NCBI RefSeq assembly: GCF_002741075.1
Contig: NZ_CP016634.1
Span: 4,516,501-4,580,500, forward strand
Direction: 5' to 3'
Source of the DNA: Pseudomonas putida
Lineage (GTDB): Bacteria; Pseudomonadota; Gammaproteobacteria; Pseudomonadales; Pseudomonadaceae
Length of the DNA stretch: 64,000 nucleotides
Made by a program: the position numbers and the translations under genes. The notes beneath the pieces were generated by a model. The model saw nothing but the letters and a program-made list of their open reading frames with translations, did not search any database and was not told the origin of the DNA. Shown here piece by piece: positions 46,952 through 57,417 of the stretch (within the stretch, counting starts at the first letter, position 1; each line of letters starts with the position of its first letter).

Positions 46952-48132
46952 CAGCGGCTCTCCCTAGAACGCAGCGACTGTTGCTGCTGTTGCATTTCCT
47001 GCGCCGCGCGCGCGGCCGCATCGTTGACCGACGCCGGCACATTGCTGACCGGTGCGGCCGAATGGCGGCTGCCTTCGACCATCTTGTCCAGTGGCAAGTA
47101 GAGCAGGTTGTTCTGCCCATCCTTGCTGGTCACCAGGACCTTGCTCGAATTGCTGTAGACCTCCTGCATGGTCTCCAGGTACAGACGCTGACGGGTCACG
47201 TCCGGCGCCTTGCGATACTCGGCAACCAGCTTGGTGAAGCGGTCGGCCTCACCCTTGGCGCGAGCGATCACTTCATCGCGGTAGCCGTTGGCATCCTCGA
47301 TGATGCGCTGGGCCTGACCACGGGCTTCCGGCACCACACCGTTGGCGTAGGACTCGGCCTGGTTGCGTGCACGCTGTTCGTCTTCGCGAGCGCGGATCAC
47401 GTCGTCGAAGGCTTCCTGCACTTCACGCGGGGCTGCCGCGCTCTGCACGTTGACCTGGGTAACGGTGATACCGGTGCGGTAGTTGTCGAGGAAGCGCTGC
47501 AAGCGTTCACGGATATCGACAGCCATCTGCTCACGACCCTCGGTCAGCACCTGGTCCATCGAGGTGGAGCCCACCACATGGCGCAGGGCGCTGTCGGTCG
47601 CGTGCTGCAGACTGACCTCCGGCTGGTCGACGTTGAGCACGAAGTCCTGCAGGTTGGTGATCTTGTACTGCACGGTCAGCGGCACCTCGACGATGTTCTC
47701 GTCCTCGGTGAGCATCTGGCCCTGCTTGGTGTAGGCCCGCTCGCGGGTCACGTTCTCAAGATACTTGCGGTCGATGGGCGGGAAATAGATATTCAGGCCC
47801 GGGCCGACAGTCTCGTAGTACTTGCCGAAACGCAGTACCACAGCCTGTTCCTGTTCATCCACGACGTACACGGCGCTGTACAGCCAGATGGCCGCCAGCA
47901 CGGCCAGGCCGATGCCCAGCAGGCCGAGACCGCCACCTTTGCCAACGTTGCGGTCACCACCGCCACCGCGTTTCTTGCCGCTGCCGAACATGCCGTTGAG
48001 GCTGTCCTGCAGCTTGCGGAAGGCCTCGTCCAGATCCGGTGGACCTTTCTTGTCGCCACCACCGCCGCCGCCACGGCGACCGCCCCAGGGATCCTGATTG
48101 TTCGAGTTGCCACCCGGCTCGTTCCAAGCCAT
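46951..48132 (-). CDS. hflK: HflK, SPFH-domain protease modulator
   Basis: 393 residues. A Gly/Asn/Arg-rich cytosolic N-terminus (MAWNEPGGNSNNQDPWGGRR) is followed by a membrane helix (LGLLGIGLAVLAAIWLYSAV, about residues 67-86) and the SPFH domain (DEQEQAVVLRFGKYYETVGPG). It partners HflC. The ATG at 48132 is the family start. Confidence 0.96.
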   Translation of the reverse strand: MAWNEPGGNSNNQDPWGGRRGGGGGGDKKGPPDLDEAFRKLQDSLNGMFGSGKKRGGGGDRNVGKGGGLGLLGIGLAVLAAIWLYSAVYVVDEQEQAVVLRFGKYYETVGPGLNIYFPPIDRKYLENVTRERAYTKQGQMLTEDENIVEVPLTVQYKITNLQDFVLNVDQPEVSLQHATDSALRHVVGSTSMDQVLTEGREQMAVDIRERLQRFLDNYRTGITVTQVNVQSAAAPREVQEAFDDVIRAREDEQRARNQAESYANGVVPEARGQAQRIIEDANGYRDEVIARAKGEADRFTKLVAEYRKAPDVTRQRLYLETMQEVYSNSSKVLVTSKDGQNNLLYLPLDKMVEGSRHSAAPVSNVPASVNDAAARAAQEMQQQQQSLRSRESR

Positions 48133-48228
48133 AGCGCTCTCCATCTGATAAAGCAAAGACGCGCCCACGGCGCGCCGTCCAATGCTACAGAATGCCTGTC
48201 ACGGTCGCCCGGCGACCTCGACGGGCAT

Positions 48229-49530
48229 TTATTGCAAAGTGTGTTGCTCGATGAAAAGTTCAGGCTCCATGCCTTCGCGACTGACCAGGCGATTGAGCTC
48301 CACCCGGGGCAGTCGCACGCTCAGCAGGCTGCGACCTTCTTCATCGTGCTCTTCGCCTTGCACCGCGCCCAGAGCGAAGAATTGCGCGCGCAAGCGGGCA
48401 AGTCGCTGTTCCAGACGCAGGGTTCCGACATACAGATCATCCCCCAGCAACTCGGCAATCGCCTGGCCAACCAGTTCCAGGCCACGTCCATCACGTGCCG
48501 ATACCCAGACCCGCTGCGGTTTGCCGTCAGCGTCGCGCTGGATCTGCGGCTCGACATCTTCGAGCAGGTCGAGTTTGTTATAGACCTCGAGGATCGGCAA
48601 GCCTTCGGCGCCGATCTCACCCAGCACCGCCAGCACTTGCTCGATTTGCTCCATGCGCTCAGGCTCATGGGCGTCGATGACGTGCAGCAGCAGGTCGGAG
48701 TTGCTCGATTCTTCGAGCGTAGCCCGAAATGCCTCGACGAGCTTGTGCGGCAGGTGTCGGATGAAGCCTACGGTATCGGCCAGCACGATCGGCCCCAGGT
48801 CGGCGAGCTCGAGTCGGCGCAAGGTCGGATCGAGGGTCGCGAACAGCTGGTCAGCGGCGTAGACGTCGGAGGTGGTCAAGGCATTGAACAGCGTGGACTT
48901 GCCGGCGTTGGTATAGCCCACCAGCGAAACGGATGGGATGTCCGCACGCTTGCGGCCGCGCCTGGCTTGCTCGCGCTGGCTGCGCACCTTTTCCAGACGC
49001 GCCTTGATCTGCCGCAGGCGGACCCGCAACAGGCGGCGGTCGGTTTCCAGCTGGGTCTCGCCCGGGCCGCGCAGGCCGATACCGCCCTTCTGCCGCTCCA
49101 GGTGGGTCCAGCCGCGTACCAGACGCGTGCTCATATGCTCGAGCTGGGCCAGTTCGACCTGCAGCTTGCCTTCATGGGTACGCGCCCGCTGGGCGAAGAT
49201 ATCGAGAATCAACCCGGTCCGGTCGAGCACACGACACTCGAAAACGCGTTCGAGGTTGCGCTCCTGACTGGGCGTGAGGGTGTGATTGAATATCACCAGA
49301 TCGACCTGCTCGGCATGGACCAGGTCGCGCAGTTCCTCGACCTTGCCACTGCCAATCAGGTATTTGGCTGTAGGCTGGTGCCGGGCCACCGTGGCCAGCG
49401 AAACGATCTCCGCCCCGGCCGACAATGCCAGCTCCTGAAACTCCTGCGGGTCTTCGCGCGCCTCAGGGTTCTGACCTTCCAAGTGAACGAGCAAGGCTCG
49501 CTCACCACCACCGTGGCGCTCAAAGAACAA
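48229..49530 (-). CDS. hflX: GTPase HflX
   Basis: 433 residues. The N-terminal nucleotide-binding region includes LVHAEQVDLVIFNHTLTPSQ and the glycine-rich GGIGLRGPGETQLETDRR. The G domain has SLVGYTNAGKSTLFNALT (P-loop), LADTVGFIRHLP (G3) and VYNKLDLL (G4). It splits stalled ribosomes under stress. It lies 12 nt after hfq. Confidence 0.96.
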   Translation of the reverse strand: MFFERHGGGERALLVHLEGQNPEAREDPQEFQELALSAGAEIVSLATVARHQPTAKYLIGSGKVEELRDLVHAEQVDLVIFNHTLTPSQERNLERVFECRVLDRTGLILDIFAQRARTHEGKLQVELAQLEHMSTRLVRGWTHLERQKGGIGLRGPGETQLETDRRLLRVRLRQIKARLEKVRSQREQARRGRKRADIPSVSLVGYTNAGKSTLFNALTTSDVYAADQLFATLDPTLRRLELADLGPIVLADTVGFIRHLPHKLVEAFRATLEESSNSDLLLHVIDAHEPERMEQIEQVLAVLGEIGAEGLPILEVYNKLDLLEDVEPQIQRDADGKPQRVWVSARDGRGLELVGQAIAELLGDDLYVGTLRLEQRLARLRAQFFALGAVQGEEHDEEGRSLLSVRLPRVELNRLVSREGMEPELFIEQHTLQ

Positions 49531-49542
49531 TGCAGGCTCCTA

Positions 49543-49803
49543 TCAGGCGTTGCCTGGCTCGCTGTCGCCGTGTTCGGAATCGGACGGGCTTGGCAGGCGA
49601 ACCGGACGGGCAGGAACAACGGTCGAAATGGCGTGCTTGTAGACCATCTGGCTGACAGTGTTCTTCAGCAGTACCACGAACTGGTCGAAGGATTCGATCG
49701 AGCCCTGCAGCTTGATCCCGTTTACCAGGTAGATGGAAACCGGGACCTTTTCTTTTCTCAAGGTGTTCAAGTAAGGGTCTTGTAGCGAATGCCCTTTTGA
49801 CAT
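49543..49803 (-). CDS. hfq: RNA chaperone Hfq
   Basis: 86 residues. [20 protein letters not shown] and [19 protein letters not shown] form Sm1, and [14 protein letters not shown] forms Sm2 with the proximal-face YKH. A short Ser/Asp/Glu tail follows. The hexamer pairs sRNAs with mRNAs and, in Pseudomonas, works with Crc. Operon miaA-hfq-hflX. Confidence 0.97.
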   Translation of the reverse strand: MSKGHSLQDPYLNTLRKEKVPVSIYLVNGIKLQGSIESFDQFVVLLKNTVSQMVYKHAISTVVPARPVRLPSPSDSEHGDSEPGNA

Positions 49804-49898
49804 ATGCCGCACTCCTGTAAGGATCAATAGTAAAAAAACAATAAAAATCGGTAATTCAAGCCACTCTAATCGCAAGAATAGACGGCAATTGCAGGGAC

Positions 49899-50870
49899 TC
49901 AGCTCAATATGGAGATGGACCCCAGGTATTTCAAGGTGCGGGACAGATTGTCGCAGGCCAGGCTGTCGAGCCATTCTACGTCGGACCAACCACGTAACCA
50001 GGTGAATTGCCGCTTGGCCAATTGGCGTGTGGCAATGATACCGCGTTCACGCATTTCGTCGGCTGTCAGCTTGCCGTCCAGGTAGTCCCAGACCTGCCGA
50101 TACCCCACTGCCCGTATAGACGGCAGCCCTGCGTGCAAGTCACTTCTGGCACGCAGTGCTCGGACCTCATCGACGAACCCCTGTTCCAGCATTTGCGAAA
50201 ATCGTAGCGCAATTCGCTGATGCAAAATGTGACGATCTGTAGGAGCGATCGCCAAACTGGCGACAGTATAGGGCAAATGCCCGCTCGCGCCTGCGTCTGA
50301 ACCGCGACTTTCCGCGTATTGACGTTGCCGGTGCGCCGTCATGCTTTCGCCGCTCACCCGGTAGACTTCCAGGGCGCGGATCAGGCGCTGCGGGTCGTTG
50401 GGGTGGATGCGCGCGGCCGACTCCGGATCCACCTCGGCCAATTGCCGGTGCAACTCGGCCAAGCCCAGCTCTCGGGCCTGGGCTTCGAGCTCGGCGCGTA
50501 CGGTGGGGTCTGCGGCGGGCATGTCCGCCAAGCCATCGACCAGCGCCTTGTAATACAGCATCGTGCCCCCCACCAGCAGGGGGATCTTGCCACACGCGGT
50601 GATCTCGGCCATTGCCGCGAGCGCGTCGGTACAGAACTGCGCCGCCGAATAGCTCTCGGCCGGATCCAGAATGTCGATCAGCCGATGGGGATGCGCGGCC
50701 AGCACGTCCTTGGACGGCTTGGCCGTACCAATGTCCATGCCGCGGTAGACCAGCGCCGAATCGACACTGATCAACTCGCAGGGGAGCACCTTGGTCAGCT
50801 CAATGGCAAGGTCGGTCTTGCCGGCCGCCGTCGGACCCATGAGAAATATTGCTGGGGGCTTACCGCTCAT
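49899..50870 (-). CDS. miaA: tRNA dimethylallyltransferase
   Basis: 323 residues. P-loop [17 protein letters not shown]; the substrate motif [38 protein letters not shown] for tRNA recognition. It adds the dimethylallyl group to A37 of UNN-reading tRNAs. The ATG at 50870 starts 1 nt after the mutL stop, so translation is coupled. Confidence 0.96.
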   Translation of the reverse strand: MSGKPPAIFLMGPTAAGKTDLAIELTKVLPCELISVDSALVYRGMDIGTAKPSKDVLAAHPHRLIDILDPAESYSAAQFCTDALAAMAEITACGKIPLLVGGTMLYYKALVDGLADMPAADPTVRAELEAQARELGLAELHRQLAEVDPESAARIHPNDPQRLIRALEVYRVSGESMTAHRQRQYAESRGSDAGASGHLPYTVASLAIAPTDRHILHQRIALRFSQMLEQGFVDEVRALRARSDLHAGLPSIRAVGYRQVWDYLDGKLTADEMRERGIIATRQLAKRQFTWLRGWSDVEWLDSLACDNLSRTLKYLGSISILS

Positions 50871-50871
50871 G

Positions 50872-52770
50872 TCATCGACCGCGAAGGAAAAGTTTGTCCA
50901 GATCATCCAGTCCAAGCTGGGTCCAGGTCGGCCGACCGTGGTTGCACTGGCCACTGCGCTCGGTGTTTTCCATGTCTCGCAACAGTGCGTTCATCTCGGG
51001 AATGGCGAGGCGGCGGTTAGCGCGCACCGCGCCGTGGCAGGCCATGGTGCCAAGCAGCTCGTTGAGGTGTGCCTGGATACGATCACTGGTGCCGTACTCC
51101 ATCAGATCCGCAAGCACATCCTGAACCAGCCGGTTGGCCTCGGCCTGCTTGAGCAGGGCGGGAATCTGTCGGATCGCCAGCGTCTCAGGCCCCAGGCGCT
51201 GCAGTTCGAAGCCCAGGCGCTGGAACCATTGGGCGTGCTCTTCAGCACAATCGGCCTCGCGCTGGCTCAGGGCCAACGACTCAGGCACCAGCAGCGGCTG
51301 GCCACTCAGCCCTTCGCTGGCCATGGCCACCTTGAGGCGCTCGTACATGATGCGTTCGTGGGCGGCGTGCATGTCCACCAGGACCAGCCCGACAGCATTC
51401 TCGGCCAGAATGTAGATGCCTTTGAGCTGGGCCAGGGCAAAGCCCAGCGGCGGTATGTCGCCCTGGCTTTGCGGCAGCGCCACTGGGGCTGGGGTATCCC
51501 CCTCCAGCGGGGAGAAAAACTCACGATAGACCGCCTGCGCCTCGGCAACCGGAACAGGCTGCGAAGGACGCGGGGTGTATTGGTATTGATAGCCCGAACC
51601 ACTGCCTCCGGCGAAAGGCTGGCGAGGCTCGGCCTGGGGCTGTTCTAGCACCGGCGAGGCCAGGCGCATCTCGCCCTGGGGGCCGAACTCCCCGGCCTGC
51701 AAACCGCTGGGGCGGACGATCTCGGTAGCCGCGGCCGGGGCGGCCAACTGGTCTTCCGGGCGCACGTCGGCCAAGGCACGGTGCAAGGTGCCGTACAGAA
51801 AATCATGGACCATGCGCCCTTCACGAAAGCGCACTTCGTGCTTGGTGGGGTGCACGTTGACGTCGACCCCGTTCGGCTCGAGCTCAAGGAACAACACGAA
51901 TGTCGGGTGCCGGCCATTGAACAACACATCGCGATAGGCCTGGCGAACCGCATGAGCCACCAGCTTGTCGCGCACGGCCCGGCCATTGACGAAGAAGTAC
52001 TGCAGGTCCGCCTGGCTTCGCGAAAAGGTCGGCAGGCCCACCCAGCCCCACAACCGCAGGCCATTGCGCTCGACATCGATCGGCAGGGCCTGCTCGAGAA
52101 AGCCCGGGCCGCAGATCGTCCCAACCCGCCGTGCCCGAGTCAGCTCATCGGGCGCCTCGTGCAGACTGAGGATGCTCTTGCCGTTATGACGCAAGTGGAA
52201 GCCCACATCGAAGCGAGCCAAGGCCAGGCGACGGATAACCTCTTGTAGGTGATCGAACTCGGTTTTCTCCGACTTGAGGAACTTGCGCCGGGCCGGGGTA
52301 TTGAAGAACAGGTCACGCACCTCGACCGAGGTACCGATGGGGTGCGCGGCCGGTTGCACGCGAGGGGTCATGTCGCGCCCCTCGGTCTCCACCTGCCAGG
52401 CTTCGCCAGCACTGGCGGTGCGCGAGGTGAGGGTCAGACGCGCTACCGAGCTGATCGACGCGAGCGCCTCGCCCCGAAAGCCCAGACTGAGCACGCCTTC
52501 GAGATCTTCCAGCTCGCGGATCTTGCTGGTGGCATGGCGGGCCAGGGCCAGCGGCAGGTCGTCAGGCGCGATGCCGCCGCCGTCGTCCCGCACACGCAGC
52601 AGCTTCACCCCACCCTGCTCAACCTCCACGTCGATACGCCGGGCTCCGGAGTCGAGGCTGTTCTCCAGCAACTCCTTGGCCACCGAGGCCGGACGCTCGA
52701 CCACCTCACCAGCGGCGATCTGGTTGGCCAACCGGGGGCTGAGCAACTGGATACGAGAACCACCGCTCAT
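50872..52770 (-). CDS. mutL: DNA mismatch repair protein MutL
   Basis: 632 residues. The GHKL ATPase motifs are [25 protein letters not shown] and [12 protein letters not shown]. The C-terminal dimerisation/endonuclease part has [12 protein letters not shown], close to the DQHA-x2-E-x4-E metal site but with Met for Gln. It couples MutS to downstream excision. It overlaps amiB by 4 nt. Confidence 0.96.
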   Translation of the reverse strand: MSGGSRIQLLSPRLANQIAAGEVVERPASVAKELLENSLDSGARRIDVEVEQGGVKLLRVRDDGGGIAPDDLPLALARHATSKIRELEDLEGVLSLGFRGEALASISSVARLTLTSRTASAGEAWQVETEGRDMTPRVQPAAHPIGTSVEVRDLFFNTPARRKFLKSEKTEFDHLQEVIRRLALARFDVGFHLRHNGKSILSLHEAPDELTRARRVGTICGPGFLEQALPIDVERNGLRLWGWVGLPTFSRSQADLQYFFVNGRAVRDKLVAHAVRQAYRDVLFNGRHPTFVLFLELEPNGVDVNVHPTKHEVRFREGRMVHDFLYGTLHRALADVRPEDQLAAPAAATEIVRPSGLQAGEFGPQGEMRLASPVLEQPQAEPRQPFAGGSGSGYQYQYTPRPSQPVPVAEAQAVYREFFSPLEGDTPAPVALPQSQGDIPPLGFALAQLKGIYILAENAVGLVLVDMHAAHERIMYERLKVAMASEGLSGQPLLVPESLALSQREADCAEEHAQWFQRLGFELQRLGPETLAIRQIPALLKQAEANRLVQDVLADLMEYGTSDRIQAHLNELLGTMACHGAVRANRRLAIPEMNALLRDMENTERSGQCNHGRPTWTQLGLDDLDKLFLRGR

Positions 52771-54206
52771 TGCTGGGAGGCCAGAGTAGTGCCAGGGATG
52801 TCGAGATGCTGGCCAACCTTCAGCTCATCGCTCTTGAGGCTGTTGGAGCTTCGCAGGCTGGCCACGCTGACCTGATAGCGCACGGCGATCATGGCCAGGG
52901 TCTCACCGGGGCGCACGGTATGCTCGCGCGGCCCCTGGGCGATCTTGCCGCTGTCACGCAGCCAAGCGATGTACGTCCCCGGTGGCGGGCTTTGCTGGAA
53001 GTACTGGCGCACACCGGTGTGGATCGAGCGGGCCAGGGCCTGCTGGTGGCTCTTGGTCGCCAGTTTGGCGGCTTCATTGGCATTGGAGATGAACCCGGTT
53101 TCCACCAGGATCGACGGAATGTCCGGGGATTTCAGCACCATGAAACCGGCCTGCTCCACGCGTCGCTTGTGCAGCGGAGTGATGCGCCCCATGTTGCCCA
53201 GCACCTTCTGCCCAACGTCGAGGCTGGAGCTAAGCGTGGCGGTCATCGACAGGTCCAGCAGCACGCCTGCGAGCATGCGGTCCTTGTCGTCAAGGCTGAC
53301 GTTACCGGCGCCGCCGATCAGGTCGGAGCGGTTTTCCGTGTCAGCCAGCCAGCGCGCGGTCTCGGAGGTTGCGCCACGGTCGGACAAGGCGAACACCGAG
53401 GCACCGAAAGCGGCCTTGGACGGCGCGGCGTCGGCATGGATGGAGATGAACAGGTCGGCGCCCTTCTTGCGCGCGATCTCGGTGCGCTTGCGCAACGGGA
53501 TGAAATAATCGCCAGTGCGGGTCAGTTCAGCGCGATAGCCCCGCTCGGTGTTGATCTGGCGCTGCAACTCGCGAGCGATCTGCAGGACGATGTCTTTTTC
53601 GTGCTGGCCACGCGAACCCGAGGCCCCCGGGTCCTCACCGCCATGGCCGGCGTCGATGGCGACGACGACGTCGCGCTTTCCACTGGGTACCGGCGGCAAC
53701 TTGATGGCCGGCTGCGCGGGCGTCACCGGCACGGCGGGAGCGGTCGTGGTTGTCTGTGCAGGCGGCGGAGTCGGCGTGCTGGCGGCAACGGCGTCGGCTT
53801 CCTGGTCGTACAGATCGACCACCAGACGGTTGCCATACTGGGCATTGGGCGCCAGGGTGAAGCTCTTGGGCGTGACGGCCTTTTTCAGGTCGACGACCAC
53901 GCGCAGGTCAGTGGGCGTTCGCTGGGCGGAACGCATACTGTTGATGGGGGTATTGGAGGTGGCGACATTCAGCGAGCCGCCCAGGGTGGCGCCGTTGATA
54001 TCGATGACCAGGCGGTCTGGCGCGGTCAGGGTGAAGACGCTGTGCTGCACAGGGCCGGACAGATCGAAGACCAGCCGCGTGTTGTCCGGTGCGCGCCACA
54101 GACGCATGCTCTTGACTTGTGTGACGGCCAGAGCGTCGACGGTCACCGCTGTCAGCAGCAGCCCAACGACGGCGACCAGTGCGCGTATGCGCATACCTAA
54201 CCCCAT
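52767..54206 (-). CDS. amiB: N-acetylmuramoyl-L-alanine amidase AmiB-type, periplasmic
   Basis: 479 residues. A signal peptide ([19 protein letters not shown]) is followed by an AMIN domain ([20 protein letters not shown]). The zinc amidase_3 domain starts [17 protein letters not shown], and a C-terminal LysM domain contains [17 protein letters not shown]. It cleaves septal peptidoglycan during daughter cell separation. The ATG at 54194 (MRIRA) is an alternative start. It starts directly after the tsaE stop. Confidence 0.95.
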   Translation of the reverse strand: MGLGMRIRALVAVVGLLLTAVTVDALAVTQVKSMRLWRAPDNTRLVFDLSGPVQHSVFTLTAPDRLVIDINGATLGGSLNVATSNTPINSMRSAQRTPTDLRVVVDLKKAVTPKSFTLAPNAQYGNRLVVDLYDQEADAVAASTPTPPPAQTTTTAPAVPVTPAQPAIKLPPVPSGKRDVVVAIDAGHGGEDPGASGSRGQHEKDIVLQIARELQRQINTERGYRAELTRTGDYFIPLRKRTEIARKKGADLFISIHADAAPSKAAFGASVFALSDRGATSETARWLADTENRSDLIGGAGNVSLDDKDRMLAGVLLDLSMTATLSSSLDVGQKVLGNMGRITPLHKRRVEQAGFMVLKSPDIPSILVETGFISNANEAAKLATKSHQQALARSIHTGVRQYFQQSPPPGTYIAWLRDSGKIAQGPREHTVRPGETLAMIAVRYQVSVASLRSSNSLKSDELKVGQHLDIPGTTLASQQ

Positions 54207-54680
54207 TTACTGTTTGAATTCTGTGGCCAGGGCGGCGCACCAGGCCTCACCGCGAGCCCCCTGCGGTGAAAGGAGAAGCGAGCGTCCACTCGCTTGCGGG
54301 CTTATGGTAATGGTCAGGTCGGGCTTTGGCAAAACGCCCGCACCCTTTTGTGGCCATTCGAACAAGCACAGCGGGTCCCCTTCGAAATAATCGCGGATCC
54401 CCATGAATTCCAACTCTTCCGGATCGACCAGGCGGTACAGGTCGAAATGGAAAGCGCGCAGTTCACCAATCTCGTAGGGCTCGACCACGGTGAAGGTCGG
54501 ACTCTTGACGGCCCCGGTATGGCCCAAGCCGCGAATCAGCCCGCGCGAAAGCGTAGTCTTGCCGGCGCCCAGGTCGCCTTCGAGAAAGATCACGCCATGA
54601 CCGCCCGTCACTTCGGCCAGGCGTGCGCCAAATGCAACAGTGGCCGGTTCATCGGCCAGAAACAGGGTTATGCCAGACAC
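54207..54680 (-). CDS. tsaE: tRNA threonylcarbamoyladenosine biosynthesis ATPase TsaE
   Basis: 157 residues. Walker A LEGDLGAGKTTLSRGLIRG; VVEPYEIGELRAFHFDLYRL matches the family's Walker B region; EWPQKG near the end. It regenerates the TsaB-TsaD complex that makes t6A37 in tRNA. It overlaps nnrD by 13 nt. Confidence 0.96.
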   Translation of the reverse strand: MSGITLFLADEPATVAFGARLAEVTGGHGVIFLEGDLGAGKTTLSRGLIRGLGHTGAVKSPTFTVVEPYEIGELRAFHFDLYRLVDPEELEFMGIRDYFEGDPLCLFEWPQKGAGVLPKPDLTITISPQASGRSLLLSPQGARGEAWCAALATEFKQ

Positions 54681-55528
54681 GCTGAATGCTCCTCCAACAA
54701 CTCACGAATGACCGGAACCAGATCACTGGCCGCCAGGCCTCTTCCTTCAACACCCAGACGTTCCCCCGCACAGGCGTGCAACCATACGCCCAGGCACGCG
54801 GCCGACCACGCGTCCAGGCCTTGGGCCAGCAACGCGGCCAGCACACCGGTCAGTACGTCGCCCAAGCCCGCACCGGCCATGGCCGGATGGCCTCGCTCAC
54901 ACAGCGCCAGTTGCCCACTGGGGTCTGCCACCAGGGTACCGGCGCCCTTGAGCACGCAGACACTGGCATGCTTGCGCGCCAGTTTGCGGGCAGCCCCCGG
55001 CCGGTCGGCTTGGACCGCCTCGGTGGAAATACCCAGCATGCGCGCCGCCTCCCCCGGATGAGGGGTGAGAATACTGCCGCTGTGCACTGCCAGGGGCCTA
55101 TGCGCCAGCTGATTCAGGGCATCGGCATCCCATACCTGCGGCACCGGCGCGTTGGCCACCGCCGACAACAGGCTACGCCCCCAGGCGGCCTGCCCCAGGC
55201 CAGGGCCGACCACCAGCACCGACGCACGTTCGAGCACGCCCATCAGCTGATTGGCGGAACTCACCCCAAGCCACATGGTTTCGGGCAGGCGCGTGAGCCC
55301 CGCGGTCACATGCTCCGGGCGCGTGGCCACGCTCACAAGACCCGCACCGCAGCGCAGGGCCGCCTCAGCACTGAGCATCACCGCTCCGCCTGTGCCCAGG
55401 TCACCTCCGACCACCAGCACATGACCGAAGTCACCCTTGTGGGCGTCGGCGGGGCGCGATGGCAGGTGCGCAGTGGTCAAGCTGCTTAGCAGTTGCGGGG
55501 CATTACCAGGGTGTTTGGTCTGAGGCAT
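54668..55528 (-). CDS. nnrD: ADP-dependent NAD(P)H-hydrate dehydratase (NnrD/YjeF C-terminal domain only)
   Basis: About 286 residues from the ATG at 55528; an upstream in-frame ATG at 55591 is also open. Family motifs are KGDFGHVLVVGGDLGTGGAV, LTPHPGEAARML and MAGAGLGDVLTGVLAALLAQ (ATP-site GxGD region). It repairs hydrated NAD(P)H. The N-terminal NnrE epimerase domain found in fused YjeF proteins is absent. Divergent from queG, 65 bp apart. Confidence 0.9.
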   Translation of the reverse strand: MPQTKHPGNAPQLLSSLTTAHLPSRPADAHKGDFGHVLVVGGDLGTGGAVMLSAEAALRCGAGLVSVATRPEHVTAGLTRLPETMWLGVSSANQLMGVLERASVLVVGPGLGQAAWGRSLLSAVANAPVPQVWDADALNQLAHRPLAVHSGSILTPHPGEAARMLGISTEAVQADRPGAARKLARKHASVCVLKGAGTLVADPSGQLALCERGHPAMAGAGLGDVLTGVLAALLAQGLDAWSAACLGVWLHACAGERLGVEGRGLAASDLVPVIRELLEEHSACLA

Positions 55529-55593
55529 GGGGTCAAAGGCTCCGATGTCTGGCAGAATTATACGCACCTCTGCCTGTATTGCCTTGTCCATCC

Positions 55594-56658
55594 ATGTCCG
55601 CTTGCCTTCCTGACCTCAATACGCTGGCCCAATCGATCAAGGATTGGGGCCGCGAACTCGGTTTCGCCCACGTCGGCATCGCCGGCGTGGCGCTTGGCGA
55701 GCACGAACAACACCTGCAGCGCTGGCTGAAAGCCGGCTACCAGGGCGAAATGGACTACATGGCCGCCCATGGCAGCAAACGTTCACACCCCGACGAACTG
55801 GTGCCGGGCACCCTGCGCGTGGTGTCGCTGCGCATGGACTATCTCCCCGGCGATACGCGTATGGCACAGATGCTTGCGCTCCCAGAAAAGGCCTACATTT
55901 CCCGCTATGCCCTGGGCCGCGACTACCACAAGCTGGTGCGCAAACGCGTGCAGCACCTGGCCGAACGCATCCAGCAAGCCATCGGCCCCTTTGGTTTTCG
56001 CGCCTTCGTCGACAGCGCCCCGGTGCTGGAAAAGGCCATCGCAGAGCAGGCCGGCCTGGGCTGGATCGGCAAGAACACCTTGCTGCTCAACCGCAAGGCC
56101 GGCAGCTATTTCTTCCTTGCCGAGCTGTTCGTCGACCTGCCGCTACCGGTGGACCCGGCCCAGGCCAGCGAACACTGCGGGCGCTGCCAGGCCTGCCTGG
56201 ACATCTGCCCTACCGGCGCCTTCGTCGGGCCCTATGTGCTCGATGCCCGGCGCTGTATTTCCTACCTGACCATCGAGCTCAAGCAGGCGATCCCGGTCGA
56301 GTTGCGCCCGCTGATCGGCAATCGGGTATTTGGCTGTGACGACTGCCAGATCGTCTGCCCTTGGAACCGCTTCGCCCGTCCGACCCAGGAAAATGACTTC
56401 AAGCCCCGTCATGGCCTGGACAATGCCGAACTGGCCTCCCTGTTCCTTTGGGATGAGGCCACCTTCCTGAGCAATACCGAAGGCTCCCCCCTACGCCGCG
56501 CAGGCTACGAACGCTGGCTGCGAAACCTGGCGGTGGGGCTGGGGAATGCGCCGACCACCATCCCCGTGCTCGAAGCCTTGCGGGCCCGGCACGAGCATCC
56601 CTCGGCGCTGGTGCGCGAGCATGTGGAGTGGGCGCTGGCACAGCACGAAGGCCAGTAG
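55594..56658 (+). CDS. queG: Epoxyqueuosine reductase
   Basis: 354 residues. It contains two 4Fe-4S ferredoxin-type motifs, CGRCQACLDICPTGAF and FGCDDCQIVCPWN, and the cobalamin-binding N-terminal part with RVVSLRMDYLPGD. It performs the last step of queuosine formation in tRNA. The ATG at 55594 (MSACLPDLNTLAQ) is chosen; the reading frame stays open upstream, but that stretch is the nnrD promoter. Confidence 0.95.
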   Translation: MSACLPDLNTLAQSIKDWGRELGFAHVGIAGVALGEHEQHLQRWLKAGYQGEMDYMAAHGSKRSHPDELVPGTLRVVSLRMDYLPGDTRMAQMLALPEKAYISRYALGRDYHKLVRKRVQHLAERIQQAIGPFGFRAFVDSAPVLEKAIAEQAGLGWIGKNTLLLNRKAGSYFFLAELFVDLPLPVDPAQASEHCGRCQACLDICPTGAFVGPYVLDARRCISYLTIELKQAIPVELRPLIGNRVFGCDDCQIVCPWNRFARPTQENDFKPRHGLDNAELASLFLWDEATFLSNTEGSPLRRAGYERWLRNLAVGLGNAPTTIPVLEALRARHEHPSALVREHVEWALAQHEGQ

Positions 56659-56689
56659 CGACGCAGCCCTCAGGCGCGCAGAGGCGCAT

Positions 56690-57301
56690 TCATTGCTGGT
56701 CGTTGTAGTGGAACTTGGGCATTTCCCAGTGGAAGCGGATCGCCAGCAAGCGCACCAAGAAACCACCGAACAAGGTCAGCAGCATGGCCTGCTCTGCCGG
56801 CACCTTGAAGTGCACGCAGCCTAGATAGAACCAAGCGGCGGCAAAGGAAACGCTGGCATATAGCTCCCGACGGAACACCAGGGGAATGTCGTTGCAGAAA
56901 ATATCCCGCAGGATGCCACCGAACACACCGGTGATCACCCCGCTGATCGACGCCACCAGCATGCCCTGCCCCATCTCCAGGGCTGTCATGCAACCAATCA
57001 ACGTGAAAGCCACCAGCCCCAGGGCATCGAGCACCAGGAACAGCGAACGCAGATGACGCATCAGCGGCGCGATGAAGATGGTCAGCAGGGCTGCGAAACT
57101 GGTCAATACCAGATACTCCGGGTGTTTCACCCAGGTCAGAGGGTAGTGTCCAAGCAGTACATCTCGCACCGATCCGCCGCCCAGCGCAGTGACGCAGGCG
57201 ATCAGCACCACGCCAAACCAGTCCATGCCGCGGCGCCCCGCAGAAAGTGCGCCAGTCATGGCTTCAGCGGTGATAGCGACAAGGTAGAGCATCAACAACA
57301 T
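56690..57301 (-). CDS. TRIC/UPF0126-family membrane protein (YadS-like)
   Basis: 203 residues with about 7 helices in two repeats, each with a glycine-arginine-aspartate turn: TALGGGSVRDVLLG and FGGILRDIFCNDIP. Prokaryotic TRIC proteins are trimeric cation channels; the role in Pseudomonas is unknown. Start ATG 57301. Confidence 0.88.
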   Translation of the reverse strand: MLLMLYLVAITAEAMTGALSAGRRGMDWFGVVLIACVTALGGGSVRDVLLGHYPLTWVKHPEYLVLTSFAALLTIFIAPLMRHLRSLFLVLDALGLVAFTLIGCMTALEMGQGMLVASISGVITGVFGGILRDIFCNDIPLVFRRELYASVSFAAAWFYLGCVHFKVPAEQAMLLTLFGGFLVRLLAIRFHWEMPKFHYNDQQ

Positions 57302-57331
57302 GGTGCATGTCCGAAAATTAAGCGGTAAACG

Positions 57332-57417
57332 CCAAGCCTCAAACGACAAGCAAAACGCCACGGCAGGCTGAGTTCCTCAGCCGCTGTGGCGTTTTGCTTG
57401 GTTCGAGGCTTGAAACT
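57332..57417 (-). terminator. Long imperfect hairpin after orn
   Basis: The stem pairs GCAAAACGCCACGGC with GCTGTGGCGTTTTGC at its core and extends outward through AAGCCTC/GAGGCTT into the orn stop region. It forms a stem of roughly 40 bp with small bulges. A short U-tract follows the core on both strands. It should end the orn transcript. Confidence 0.75.

Noticed and set aside
46981..49785. A 934-codon plus-strand frame spanning hflK, hflX and hfq
   Set aside because: It crosses three well-defined genes on the other strand and shows no family motif.
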